A stretch of 64,000 nt of DNA, taken from the NCBI GenBank assembly GCA_015059545.1, contig SVAG01000003.1, forward strand, positions 1 to 64,000, read 5' to 3'. The notes beneath the pieces are model-generated. The model did no database searches. It was given only the letters and a program-made list of their open reading frames with translations, and was not told where the DNA came from. This document shows, in pieces, positions 26,756-34,486 of the stretch. The number at the start of each line of letters is the position of its first letter. Positions within the stretch are counted from its first letter, which is position 1. The stretch comes from Lactobacillales bacterium (lineage in GTDB: Bacteria; Bacillota_I; Bacilli_A; RF39; UBA660). Made by a program: the position numbers and the translations under genes.

Positions 26756-27040
26756 ATGAGAGAATTTATAAACAAAAATGAATGTATTTATGATGAAAAT
26801 ATAGAAAAATATTATAAAGAAGAAGAAAAATATGTTAATTCATCTGAAGTTTTAAACGAAAGTGATTACTTAGATTTTAATAAATTAAAATTTCTTACTA
26901 CATATAAAATAATACCAGAAGAAAACAGTGAAGATTTAGAAGAATGTGGTAGATTATTAAATGAAGAACAATTAATAGAAGAATTTGCTAATAATTTTCT
27001 TCAAACATTTCCTAATATATATACCAAAATTACTGGCTAA
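26756..27040 (+). CDS. N-terminal fragment of a frameshifted HExxH protein
   Basis: A 94-residue acidic product that begins at the ATG 26756 after AAGGTGAT. It ends prematurely right after a (TA)4 tract at about 27020. If one extra TA (or a single-base skip) were present, the frame would run on into the HExxH ORF (NIYIPKLLAKL). So this is most likely the 5' part of one gene split by a slippage event or a sequencing error, not a separate gene. Confidence 0.6.
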   Translation: MREFINKNECIYDENIEKYYKEEEKYVNSSEVLNESDYLDFNKLKFLTTYKIIPEENSEDLEECGRLLNEEQLIEEFANNFLQTFPNIYTKITG

Positions 27041-27869
27041 ATTAGAACAAAATGTTGAAAATGTTTTAGAACTTACTAAAGAAGATATGGATGAATATAT
27101 AGTTGGTAGGTATGATGAAAATAGAAAAATGATTACTTTAGTAGAAAAAGCATCTGATCGTACTTGTTTTCATGAATTTGTTCATTCTTTAAGAAATGGA
27201 GATGTAAATTGTGAAGATTTACAAGGAATAATAGAGGGGTTTACTGAATATGCAGCTTTAAGATATCTTATTTCTAAAAAACATGGTTTTGAAGTACAAT
27301 ATAGTAATAAAGATAGATTTGTTTATTCAGAAGATAAAAAGTTTTGGACTAATTCATCATATGTATATGCACCATTAGTTTTAATAATGCAAGAATTAGA
27401 AGTTTTATATGATGTTGTTAACCCTGATGAAACATTATTAACATCATTTTTAAAAGGGGAAAATGTTTTTGCTGAAATCAATAAAATATATGAAAAGTAT
27501 TATCAAACTTTAGCAAAAAAAGAAAAAGTAAAATTTGATGCAAAAGAATATGAATTTGATATTATGAGAACATCTTTTTCATTGATGCAAAAAATTGATT
27601 CACTTAGATTATATATGTTATCAAGAATTAAAGAAGAAAGAGTAATTCTTTCTAAAATAAATGAAATAGAAGAAGAAATCAAAGAAGTATTATTAGTTAT
27701 CAATAATGATCATAACTTAGATTATAAGTTATCTAGTTTGCTTCTTACTACAGATTATCCAACTGCAGAACAAAGATTAATTGCTTGTATATTTGGTGAA
27801 CCTGTTGGATTAGAAAAAACATATACATTAAAAGAAAGAATTAATCAAGCAAAACAAATAAATATATAA
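26985..27869 (+). CDS. Putative zinc metallopeptidase, 5' end frameshifted
   Basis: The 294-residue reading frame contains an HExxH zinc site (CFHEFVHSLRNG, with His-Glu-Phe-Val-His) and about 25 residues on GFTEYAALRYL, where the second Glu could be the third zinc ligand, as in gluzincin-type peptidases. The first 20 residues of the open frame overlap the preceding fragment in another frame, and the ATG at 26985 has no ribosome binding site. The real start is probably at 26756 in the other frame. There is no signal peptide. The target is unknown; the preceding gene is in the same operon. Confidence 0.65.
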   Translation: MLIIFFKHFLIYIPKLLAKLEQNVENVLELTKEDMDEYIVGRYDENRKMITLVEKASDRTCFHEFVHSLRNGDVNCEDLQGIIEGFTEYAALRYLISKKHGFEVQYSNKDRFVYSEDKKFWTNSSYVYAPLVLIMQELEVLYDVVNPDETLLTSFLKGENVFAEINKIYEKYYQTLAKKEKVKFDAKEYEFDIMRTSFSLMQKIDSLRLYMLSRIKEERVILSKINEIEEEIKEVLLVINNDHNLDYKLSSLLLTTDYPTAEQRLIACIFGEPVGLEKTYTLKERINQAKQINI

Positions 27870-27896
27870 AATAGAGTAAAAAAATACTCTATTTTT
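27867..27896 (+). terminator. Terminator after the HExxH gene
   Basis: Stem AAATAGAGTA / TACTCTATTT with A-rich loop, followed by TT. A TTGACA at 27895-27900 lies next to it. Confidence 0.75.
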
Positions 27897-27968
27897 GACA
27901 TTCAATTTACTATTTTAATTTACTTTATTTCTATATTTGATATACTAAATATAGAAAATAGGTGAAGT

Positions 27969-28592
27969 ATGAAAGAAAAAATTAAATTATTATATCGTAT
28001 ATTATTAGTTATAGTTGCCGCAATAGCTTTATATCTTAATTTCAATTTATTTGGTGTTAAAGGATTACTATATTTTACTAATTTAAGTAATTTGTTATGT
28101 TTAATATATTTTACTGTATTAATAATTCTAACATTACTTAAAAAAATTAATAGAAATGATAATTATTATATTATAAAAGGTATGATAACAATGGCTATTA
28201 CAATAACAATGTTTATGTATAATTTAGTTCTATCGGGTGATGATGGAATGGGAGCTTTTACAGGACATCAATTGGAATGTAATTTAGTCCATTTAGTAGT
28301 ACCTTTAATGGTAATACTTGATTATATTATTTTTGGAGAAAAAGGTAATCTAAAGAAAGAATATCCTATAATATGGAGCTTAATATTAATTATATATCAA
28401 TTTTTTGTAATTATTTATGTAGCACTAGGTGGAACATTTATGGATAACTTAACATACCCATATTTCTATATGGATATAAATGAATATGGAACATTAGGTA
28501 TAATGTTTAATTTACTTATTATTTATATATTCTTTGTAGGATATGGAACAATAGTGCAAAAAATAGATAATTGGTTAGGAAAAAGAAAGTAA
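27969..28592 (+). CDS. Pr6Pr-family (FAR-17a/AIG1-like) membrane protein
   Basis: A 207-residue protein with six hydrophobic spans and short loops. The motifs LLYFTNLSNLLCLIYF, LVHLVVPLMVILDYIIFG and PYFYMDINEYG are those of bacterial Pr6Pr membrane proteins, related to eukaryotic AIG1/ADTRP. Eukaryotic members hydrolyse hydroxy fatty acid esters through a Thr and His; whether bacterial ones do is not known to me. It is monocistronic and lies next to an acyl-CoA ligase, which would fit lipid metabolism. Confidence 0.65.
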   Translation: MKEKIKLLYRILLVIVAAIALYLNFNLFGVKGLLYFTNLSNLLCLIYFTVLIILTLLKKINRNDNYYIIKGMITMAITITMFMYNLVLSGDDGMGAFTGHQLECNLVHLVVPLMVILDYIIFGEKGNLKKEYPIIWSLILIIYQFFVIIYVALGGTFMDNLTYPYFYMDINEYGTLGIMFNLLIIYIFFVGYGTIVQKIDNWLGKRK

Positions 28593-28606
28593 TTTCTTTT
28601 TTTTTT
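28582..28606 (+). terminator. Terminator after the Pr6Pr gene
   Basis: A 7-bp AT-rich stem AAAGAAA / TTTCTTT with 4-base loop followed by a long T-run. The stem is weak. Confidence 0.5.
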
Positions 28607-28682
28607 AAAACTTAATAAAAAGTTGACAAAAAGACGAACTTATGTTAGTATATAGTACAATTAAAAAGAGGGGGAAATTTTA

Positions 28683-30440
28683 ATGGAAAATATTAAATTA
28701 ACTATAACAGAAAACTTAATGGAAAGAAATCAAGAAAATTTAAATCAGGTTGCTTTTGAAAATTTTGGAAGTAAACTTACTTATAATCAATTTTTTAATT
28801 TAGTAAATAAATTAACAAGAGGTTATATTGAGTTGGGTATAAAAAATGGTGATATTGTTACAATGTGTATGGCTGGAACAGTAGATAGTATGGCTCATTT
28901 TTATGCTTTAAATAGAATTGGAGCAATAACTCAATTAGTAAATCCTAATTATTTTAAAGTTAATAGTAAAAAATACATTAATGAAACAAATTCTAAATTA
29001 CTTATTGTTTTAGATAGATTTTATCCTATGTTAAAAGAAGCGATAGAAGAAACTAATGTTGAAAAAATTATGTTATCATCAATAACAGAAGAATCATCAA
29101 TGTTATATAAAATTTTAGTTAAACGACAAAAATTAACAAAAGACCAAATTATCGAGGATAAAGATTACATTTCTTATTCTGAATTTTTAAAAATGGGTGA
29201 AATTTCTAAAAAAGATATTATTTCTCCTAAATATGAAGAACAAAAAAGTGCAGCTGTAGTTTATACTAGTGGTTCAACAGGTAATCCTAAAGGTGTAGTA
29301 TTAACAAATGATTCATTTAATAATATGGTTCAGATATATGATGCTTCTAATGGTTTTGGTTCAAAAGTTGGTGATAGAAACTTAGTTTTAATACCACCAA
29401 TGTATGGTACTAGTATTTGTCATTGTGTTAATACTCCGTTAGCATTTGGTTGTACCAATGTTATGCAACCAGTATATAATCCACAAACATTTTTAAAAGA
29501 TTTACAAAAATATGAGCCAAATATTGTTGTTGGATCTTTAGGACATTACATAAGTTTATTAGATAAAAATATAAAAAAAGATAGTTTATCTTTCTTAAAA
29601 ATGCCATTTACAGGTGGGGAACCGCTTTCTGTCAAATTAGCTAATGATATTAATTACAAATTAAGAGAGTCAGGTGTAAATCGTGATCTTATAATTGGAT
29701 ATGGTATGAGTGAATTTGGAACAATGACAATGTTCAATATGGGTATAGAAAATAGAACAAATGAATCTGGTTTATTGATGCCTTTTGTAAAAGCAAAAAT
29801 AGTGGATCCAATAACAAATAAACCTGTAGGTGTAAATGAAAAAGGAATTATTAAAATTAATACACCTGCTATTATGAAAGAATATCTTAATAATGAAGAA
29901 GCTACTTCAAAATTCTTAGAAACAGATGAAAATGGTGTGTTATGGGGGAATACTGGAGATATAGCTACTGTTGATGAAAATGGAGTTTATAGAGTTTTAG
30001 GTAGAGGAACTGATTCATTTATAGATTCTAGTGGTAATATTGTATATTTATTCGAAATTGAAAATTTGATTGCAAATAATAAATATGTAAAAGAATGTGA
30101 AATGGTACCATTAACTGTTGAAGGAAAAAAGGTAGCTGTAGCACATATTGTTTTAGAAGAAAATGCGAAAAATATGTCTTCGGAAATTTTACAATTAATT
30201 AATCAAGAATGTATTAATAATTTTGAAAATGAAGCTGCTGTGCCATATGCATATAAATTAAGAGAAAAATTTCCTACTAGCCCTATAAGTGGTAAAAGAG
30301 ATTATGAGACTTTAAAATATGAAACTACTGACTATATTCAAATTACTGAAAAAGGATTAGAATTACTTTCAATTGAAAGTGAAGAAAGTCAAAAAGAAAA
30401 TGAAATAGAACAAGTGAAAAAATTAAAAATTAATGTTTAG
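28683..30440 (+). CDS. AMP-dependent acyl-CoA synthetase/ligase
   Basis: An ANL-superfamily enzyme of 585 residues that activates a carboxylic acid as acyl-AMP. It has the A3 motif YTSGSTGNPKGVVLT (near residue 198), the A5 motif GYGMSEFG, the A7 motif WGNTGDIATVDENG and the A8 segment RVLGRGTDSFIDSSG. The A8 region is altered compared with usual GRxDDxIK, and A10 ends SPISGKRDYETL where PxxxxGKxxR is typical. A long-chain acid is plausible but unproven. A good RBS AGAGGGGG precedes it. It is transcribed alone. Confidence 0.85.
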   Translation: MENIKLTITENLMERNQENLNQVAFENFGSKLTYNQFFNLVNKLTRGYIELGIKNGDIVTMCMAGTVDSMAHFYALNRIGAITQLVNPNYFKVNSKKYINETNSKLLIVLDRFYPMLKEAIEETNVEKIMLSSITEESSMLYKILVKRQKLTKDQIIEDKDYISYSEFLKMGEISKKDIISPKYEEQKSAAVVYTSGSTGNPKGVVLTNDSFNNMVQIYDASNGFGSKVGDRNLVLIPPMYGTSICHCVNTPLAFGCTNVMQPVYNPQTFLKDLQKYEPNIVVGSLGHYISLLDKNIKKDSLSFLKMPFTGGEPLSVKLANDINYKLRESGVNRDLIIGYGMSEFGTMTMFNMGIENRTNESGLLMPFVKAKIVDPITNKPVGVNEKGIIKINTPAIMKEYLNNEEATSKFLETDENGVLWGNTGDIATVDENGVYRVLGRGTDSFIDSSGNIVYLFEIENLIANNKYVKECEMVPLTVEGKKVAVAHIVLEENAKNMSSEILQLINQECINNFENEAAVPYAYKLREKFPTSPISGKRDYETLKYETTDYIQITEKGLELLSIESEESQKENEIEQVKKLKINV

Positions 30441-30468
30441 ACAATATAATAATATTGTCTTTTTTTGT
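30439..30468 (+). terminator. Terminator after the acyl-CoA ligase gene
   Basis: Perfect 9-bp stem AGACAATAT / ATATTGTCT with 4-base loop, T-run after it. Confidence 0.85.
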
Positions 30469-30483
30469 AAAAAAATGTATAAT
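30455..30483 (+). promoter_or_regulatory. Promoter of the hybrid kinase gene
   Basis: TTGTCT (30455-30460), 17-bp spacer, perfect TATAAT (30478-30483). The -35 box lies in the right arm of the preceding terminator. Confidence 0.6.
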
Positions 30484-30511
30484 ATTTTTAGTAAGATAGA
30501 GGAGGATTAAA

Positions 30512-32356
30512 ATGACATTTATAGGATTTCCGTTATCGGCTTTAATTTATATAATTACATTTTTGATAGTACATTTTTCTAAAAAAAGAGCTAATATATT
30601 TGAAAATAAAATATTAGTAGGGATGATGTTTTTAAATTTAGTTGGTCTTTTGTTAGAATTAGGCTGTTATTATGCAATAATTATAGGAGTTGAGTCTGAA
30701 TTTTTATCATATTTTATTTTAAAATCATATGTTGTTTATATTGTCCTTTTTAATTTTGGATTAAACTTGTATTTAATGTTATTAACAAATAAAAATTATG
30801 GTCTTCCTGATTTTGATGTTGTAAAAAAATTTAAGAAAATTTTGAAGTATTCAATATTACCATGTTTCATAATTATATTGTTAACTTATGTATTACCTAT
30901 ATATATATATAACAAAGGTGGCTATTATTATACTTATGGACCTTCTGTTGATTTATTGTTTTTTATATCAGCTATTCAAATTGGAATATGGTTATTAAGA
31001 AGTATAATTTCTATTTTTAGAAATCAAAAAACAAGTAAGCAACAATTTGCAATTTTAATTGCAGTATTAATGTTTGGAATAGTAGGAAGTTTAACTCAAT
31101 TTGTAGATAAAAGAATTTTAATTTTGACATCTATGCATACTGTAATTCTTATAATAATGTATTTTTTTATTGAAAACCCAGATTTAAAATTAATTGCAGA
31201 ACTAAATCTAGCACGTGAGCAAGCAGATAAAGCTAATAATGCTAAATCAGAATTTTTATCTAGTATGTCTCATGAAATAAGAACACCATTAAATGCTATT
31301 GTAGGATTTAGTGAAGCATTACAAGATGAAGATTTACCTGATAGTGCTAAAGAAGAAGTAAAAGACATAATAAGTGCTTCTCAAAGTTTACTTGATATAG
31401 TAAACGGAATACTTGATATTAGTAAAATAGAAGCTAATAAGATAGAAATAGTAAATGTAGAATATGATTTTAATAAAGTATTAAAAGATTTAGTTGCTTT
31501 AACAAAGGCTCGTATGGGTGATAAACAACTTGATTTTAGAACAAATTTTGATCCAACAATACCATCGGTATTATATGGTGATCAAACAAGAGTAAAACAA
31601 ATAATATTAAATTTACTTACAAATGCTATTAAATATACAAAGGAAGGATATGTAGAATTTAAAGTATCTTGTGTTATTAAAGATGATATATGTAGATTAA
31701 TTATTTCTGTAGAAGATTCAGGAATAGGTATTAAACAAGAAAATGTAGATAAATTATTCTCTAAATTTGAAAGATTTGATTTAGAAAAAAATATTACTAT
31801 TGAAGGAACTGGAATTGGTATGGCTATCACTAAGAGACTACTTGATTTAATGGGTGGTAAAATAGTGGTTCAAAGTATATATGGAGAAGGTTCTAGATTT
31901 ACAGTAGCAATAGATCAAAGAATAATTGCTATGGATCCTATTAAAGTAGAAGAAGAAAAAGAAGAAACTTCTTTAATAGATGTAAGCGGTAAAAAAGTAT
32001 TAATAGTCGATGATAATGCTTTAAATATTAAAGTTGCAACTCGTTTACTTAAAGTTTATAATTTAGATATAGATTCAGTTCAAAGAGGAAAAGATTGTAT
32101 TGATAAGATAATTATAGGTGAAAAATTTGATTTAATTTTAATGGATGATATGATGCCAGGTAAAAGTGGTGTAGAAACATATAAAGAATTAAAACAAATA
32201 GAAAACTTTAATATACCAACAATTATATTAACTGCGAATGCAATTGCAGGTATGAAAGAAAAATATTTAGATGAAGATGGATTTGATGATTATTTATCAA
32301 AACCAATTGATAGACAAGAACTTGACAGAGTTATTAGAAAGTTTTTGGTAAAATAA
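30512..32356 (+). CDS. Hybrid sensor histidine kinase with receiver domain
   Basis: A 614-residue membrane kinase. The N-terminal 220 residues have about seven hydrophobic spans (7TM-type sensor). After a short linker come the HisKA domain with the phosphorylated His in [17 protein letters not shown] (about residue 253), the ATPase domain with N box [14 protein letters not shown]1 EDSGIGI and G2 EGTGIGMAI, and a C-terminal receiver (about 495-614) with the phospho-acceptor in [10 protein letters not shown]. No output domain is present. Phosphate should pass to the HPt protein encoded next. Confidence 0.93.
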   Translation: MTFIGFPLSALIYIITFLIVHFSKKRANIFENKILVGMMFLNLVGLLLELGCYYAIIIGVESEFLSYFILKSYVVYIVLFNFGLNLYLMLLTNKNYGLPDFDVVKKFKKILKYSILPCFIIILLTYVLPIYIYNKGGYYYTYGPSVDLLFFISAIQIGIWLLRSIISIFRNQKTSKQQFAILIAVLMFGIVGSLTQFVDKRILILTSMHTVILIIMYFFIENPDLKLIAELNLAREQADKANNAKSEFLSSMSHEIRTPLNAIVGFSEALQDEDLPDSAKEEVKDIISASQSLLDIVNGILDISKIEANKIEIVNVEYDFNKVLKDLVALTKARMGDKQLDFRTNFDPTIPSVLYGDQTRVKQIILNLLTNAIKYTKEGYVEFKVSCVIKDDICRLIISVEDSGIGIKQENVDKLFSKFERFDLEKNITIEGTGIGMAITKRLLDLMGGKIVVQSIYGEGSRFTVAIDQRIIAMDPIKVEEEKEETSLIDVSGKKVLIVDDNALNIKVATRLLKVYNLDIDSVQRGKDCIDKIIIGEKFDLILMDDMMPGKSGVETYKELKQIENFNIPTIILTANAIAGMKEKYLDEDGFDDYLSKPIDRQELDRVIRKFLVK

Positions 32357-32373
32357 GAAGAATATGTTATAAT
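32345..32373 (+). promoter_or_regulatory. Possible internal promoter before the HPt-receiver gene
   Basis: TTGGTA (32345-32350), 17-bp spacer, perfect TATAAT (32368-32373). It would allow separate expression of the phosphorelay protein. Confidence 0.45.
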
Positions 32374-32390
32374 TAATTTAGGGTGATAAT

Positions 32391-33170
32391 ATGAAAGATG
32401 TAAATTTATTAACAAGTAATGGAGTAGATGTAGAAAAAAGTTTAGAATTATTCGGAGATATGGAAGTATATGATGAAACATTAGAAGAATTTTTATCTGG
32501 TGTTAATCAAAAAATATCTGATATTAGAAGATATAAAGAAGCATCAGATATGGCTAATTATGCAATACTTGTTCATTCATTAAAAAGTGATGCTAGATAC
32601 TTAGGTTTTACTAATCTTGCAGAACTTTCTTATAATCATGAAATGGCAAGTAAATCAAATAATATAAATTATGTATATGATTATTATGACGCTTTAATGC
32701 AAGAAGCTGATAGAATTATTAATTTAGTTAGTAGTTATTTAGGAAAAGGTACAGTAATTAGTGTAGTAGAAGAACCTAAAGTTGTAGTTAAAGATAAAGC
32801 TATTTTAGTTGTTGATGATTCTGACATGATTAGAAATTTTATATCTAAAATATTTGATGATACTTTTGAAGTAATAATGGCTCATGATGGAAAAGAAGCT
32901 ATAGATATTATTATGGGAGCAACAGATAATAAAATAAAAGGTATATTATTAGATTTAAATATGCCTAATGTAGATGGTTTTGAAGTATTAGATTATTTTA
33001 AAGCTAATGGTTTATTTAGTAAATTCCCAGTATCTATAATAACTGGTGCAGATGATAGAGATTCAATTAATAGAGCATTTACTTATCCAATTATAGATAT
33101 GTTACAAAAACCATTTAATGAAAGAGATGTAAAAAGAGTAGTAGAAAAAACGGTTATGTTTAGTAAATAA
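32391..33170 (+). CDS. HPt domain-receiver domain phosphorelay protein
   Basis: A 259-residue protein. Residues 1-120 form a histidine phosphotransfer (HPt) bundle with the phospho-His in ILVHSLKSDARYLGF (about residue 64). Residues 135-259 form a receiver with LVVDDSDMI, the acceptor Asp in LLDLNMPNVDGFEVL and the Lys of LQKPF. There is no DNA-binding or enzymatic output. With the hybrid kinase 35 bases upstream it forms a His-Asp-His-Asp chain whose output must lie elsewhere; a second-messenger enzyme or partner binding is possible. Confidence 0.9.
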   Translation: MKDVNLLTSNGVDVEKSLELFGDMEVYDETLEEFLSGVNQKISDIRRYKEASDMANYAILVHSLKSDARYLGFTNLAELSYNHEMASKSNNINYVYDYYDALMQEADRIINLVSSYLGKGTVISVVEEPKVVVKDKAILVVDDSDMIRNFISKIFDDTFEVIMAHDGKEAIDIIMGATDNKIKGILLDLNMPNVDGFEVLDYFKANGLFSKFPVSIITGADDRDSINRAFTYPIIDMLQKPFNERDVKRVVEKTVMFSK

Positions 33171-33192
33171 AAGGCTTTATGTCTTTTTTTTA
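33170..33192 (+). terminator. Terminator after the phosphorelay genes
   Basis: Stem AAAGGC / GTCTTT including one G-U pair, loop TTTAT, followed by a T-run. Confidence 0.55.
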
Positions 33193-33196
33193 TAAT

Positions 33197-33225
33197 TTGA
33201 CAATAAATTAAATTTATAATATAAT
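33197..33225 (+). promoter_or_regulatory. Promoter of the Nudix regulator gene at 33260
   Basis: TTGACA (33197-33202), 17-bp spacer, perfect TATAAT (33220-33225). The shared operator-like motif sits just downstream. Confidence 0.8.
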
Positions 33226-33230
33226 CATTA

Positions 33231-33245
33231 TTGTCTAAAAAACAC
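33231..33245 (+). promoter_or_regulatory. Candidate Nudix-regulator operator, copy A
   Basis: TTGTCTAAAAAACAC, located right after the -10 box. It shares the pattern (T/G)TGTC(A/T)(A/T)AA(A/T)AACAC-like core with copies at 55688 and 56431. A repressor here would block transcription of 33260 and the pilin-like gene. Confidence 0.45.
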
Positions 33246-33259
33246 AAAGGAGTGTAATT

Positions 33260-33907
33260 ATGTTTAATAATAAAATAGAAGTTTTGATTAATTTATTCAC
33301 TTTTGATAAAGGGGAAATAAAAGTACTTTTATTTAAAAAGCAAGATGAACCATTTAAAGGTTATTGGATGTTACCAAGTAACTTAATGTTAAATAAGGAA
33401 ACATTAGAAGAATGTGCTACAGAAACATTAAATGAAAAAATAGGTGTAACTGATATATATATGGAAACATGTGATATTTTTTCTGATATAGATAGAATTC
33501 CAGACACTAGAATTGTTGGTATATCTGTTTTAGGAATTGTTGATACTGTAAAAGCAAATGTTTCTTTAGATATAAAAGAAGAAGCAGAATGGTTTAATAT
33601 TAATAACATACCAAAAACAATATATGATAATGGTATTATTGTTCAAAATTCTGTAGAAAAATTAAAAAAAGAACTTTTAAATACTAAGTTACTTAAAGTA
33701 TTTTTCCCAAGTGATTTTACATTACCAGAACTTCAAAAACTATTTGAACAAATTTTAAATAAAAAATTAGATCGTAGAAATTTTAGAAAAAAAATATTAA
33801 AATTAGATATTATTGAAGATACAATGGAAAAAAATATAAGTATGACAGGGAGACCTGCTAAATTATATAGATTTAAAGATATAGAAGAAGATAGGAATTT
33901 ATTTTAA
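33260..33907 (+). CDS. Nudix-winged-helix regulator (NrtR-like), degenerate Nudix box
   Basis: A 215-residue protein with an N-terminal Nudix-fold domain (about 1-140) and a C-terminal winged-helix domain (about 145-215; FTLPELQKLFEQIL, DRRNFRKKI, GRPAKLYRF). The plan is that of NrtR transcription factors, which bind ADP-ribose-type ligands. The Nudix box is broken: the REUxEExGU signature reads ETLNEKIGV and the leading Gly is replaced, so hydrolysis is unlikely and the domain probably only senses a ligand. A paralogue with an intact box lies at 55732. The next gene starts in its stop codon. Confidence 0.8.
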   Translation: MFNNKIEVLINLFTFDKGEIKVLLFKKQDEPFKGYWMLPSNLMLNKETLEECATETLNEKIGVTDIYMETCDIFSDIDRIPDTRIVGISVLGIVDTVKANVSLDIKEEAEWFNINNIPKTIYDNGIIVQNSVEKLKKELLNTKLLKVFFPSDFTLPELQKLFEQILNKKLDRRNFRKKILKLDIIEDTMEKNISMTGRPAKLYRFKDIEEDRNLF

Positions 33908-34344
33908 TGAATAATAAAGGTTTTGGACTTCCTGAAGTATTATTGTTTGTTGGAATTTCAATGTTTGTATTAATTATTATTGCTATATATATAAATAACA
34001 ATATAATTAATAATTCTGATATATTTCCAAAAAAAATTGAAGTTAAAAGTACAAATTATACTTTAGTTCCAAACAATTTTAATATTCCAAAAGAATATCA
34101 AACATTAGAAAATAAGTTAAAAAAAGCATCTAAGAAATATAAATTTAATAAAAAAGAAAATGTAATTATATCTTTAAATAAATTAAAAAAAGCTGGTTTA
34201 ATATCTAAGTTAACAGATCCAAATGACAAAAATATATTATGTAATGGTTATGTAATATATAATAGCGAATTAAAAGAATATAAACCATATATTAATTGCA
34301 ATGGAATGTATTCAACAAATAATTATAATAATGAATTTGAATAA
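33907..34344 (+). CDS. Type IV pilin-like (pseudopilin) protein
   Basis: A 145-residue protein with a short leader MNNKG, then FGLPE and a 23-residue hydrophobic helix. The pattern G5/F6 with Glu at +5 of the mature chain is the class III signal cut by prepilin peptidase. The rest is small, polar and ends with NCNGMY containing two Cys in the last 60 residues. No pilus assembly genes are in the window. The start overlaps the stop of the Nudix regulator gene, which would put it under that regulator's control. Confidence 0.65.
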   Translation: MNNKGFGLPEVLLFVGISMFVLIIIAIYINNNIINNSDIFPKKIEVKSTNYTLVPNNFNIPKEYQTLENKLKKASKKYKFNKKENVIISLNKLKKAGLISKLTDPNDKNILCNGYVIYNSELKEYKPYINCNGMYSTNNYNNEFE

Positions 34345-34380
34345 TTAGGGTAATTTATAATATAAGATATATATAAATAG

Positions 34381-34411
34381 ATAAACAGATATAAATAATC
34401 TGTTTATTTTT
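34381..34411 (+). terminator. Terminator after the pilin-like gene
   Basis: 10-bp stem ATAAACAGAT / ATCTGTTTAT with an A/T loop, then TTT. Confidence 0.8.
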
Positions 34412-34486
34412 ATATTCAAATTTAATAAAATATTTATTTGCTTTCTTAAAAGAAATAATATATTATCTTTTTTGAAGGAGGAAAAA

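Noticed and set aside
28634-28648. LexA-like box CGAAC-TTAT-GTTAG before the acyl-CoA ligase gene
   Set aside because: One mismatch from the Gram-positive consensus and located in the promoter spacer, but similar near-matches are expected by chance, and an acyl-CoA ligase is not an SOS gene.
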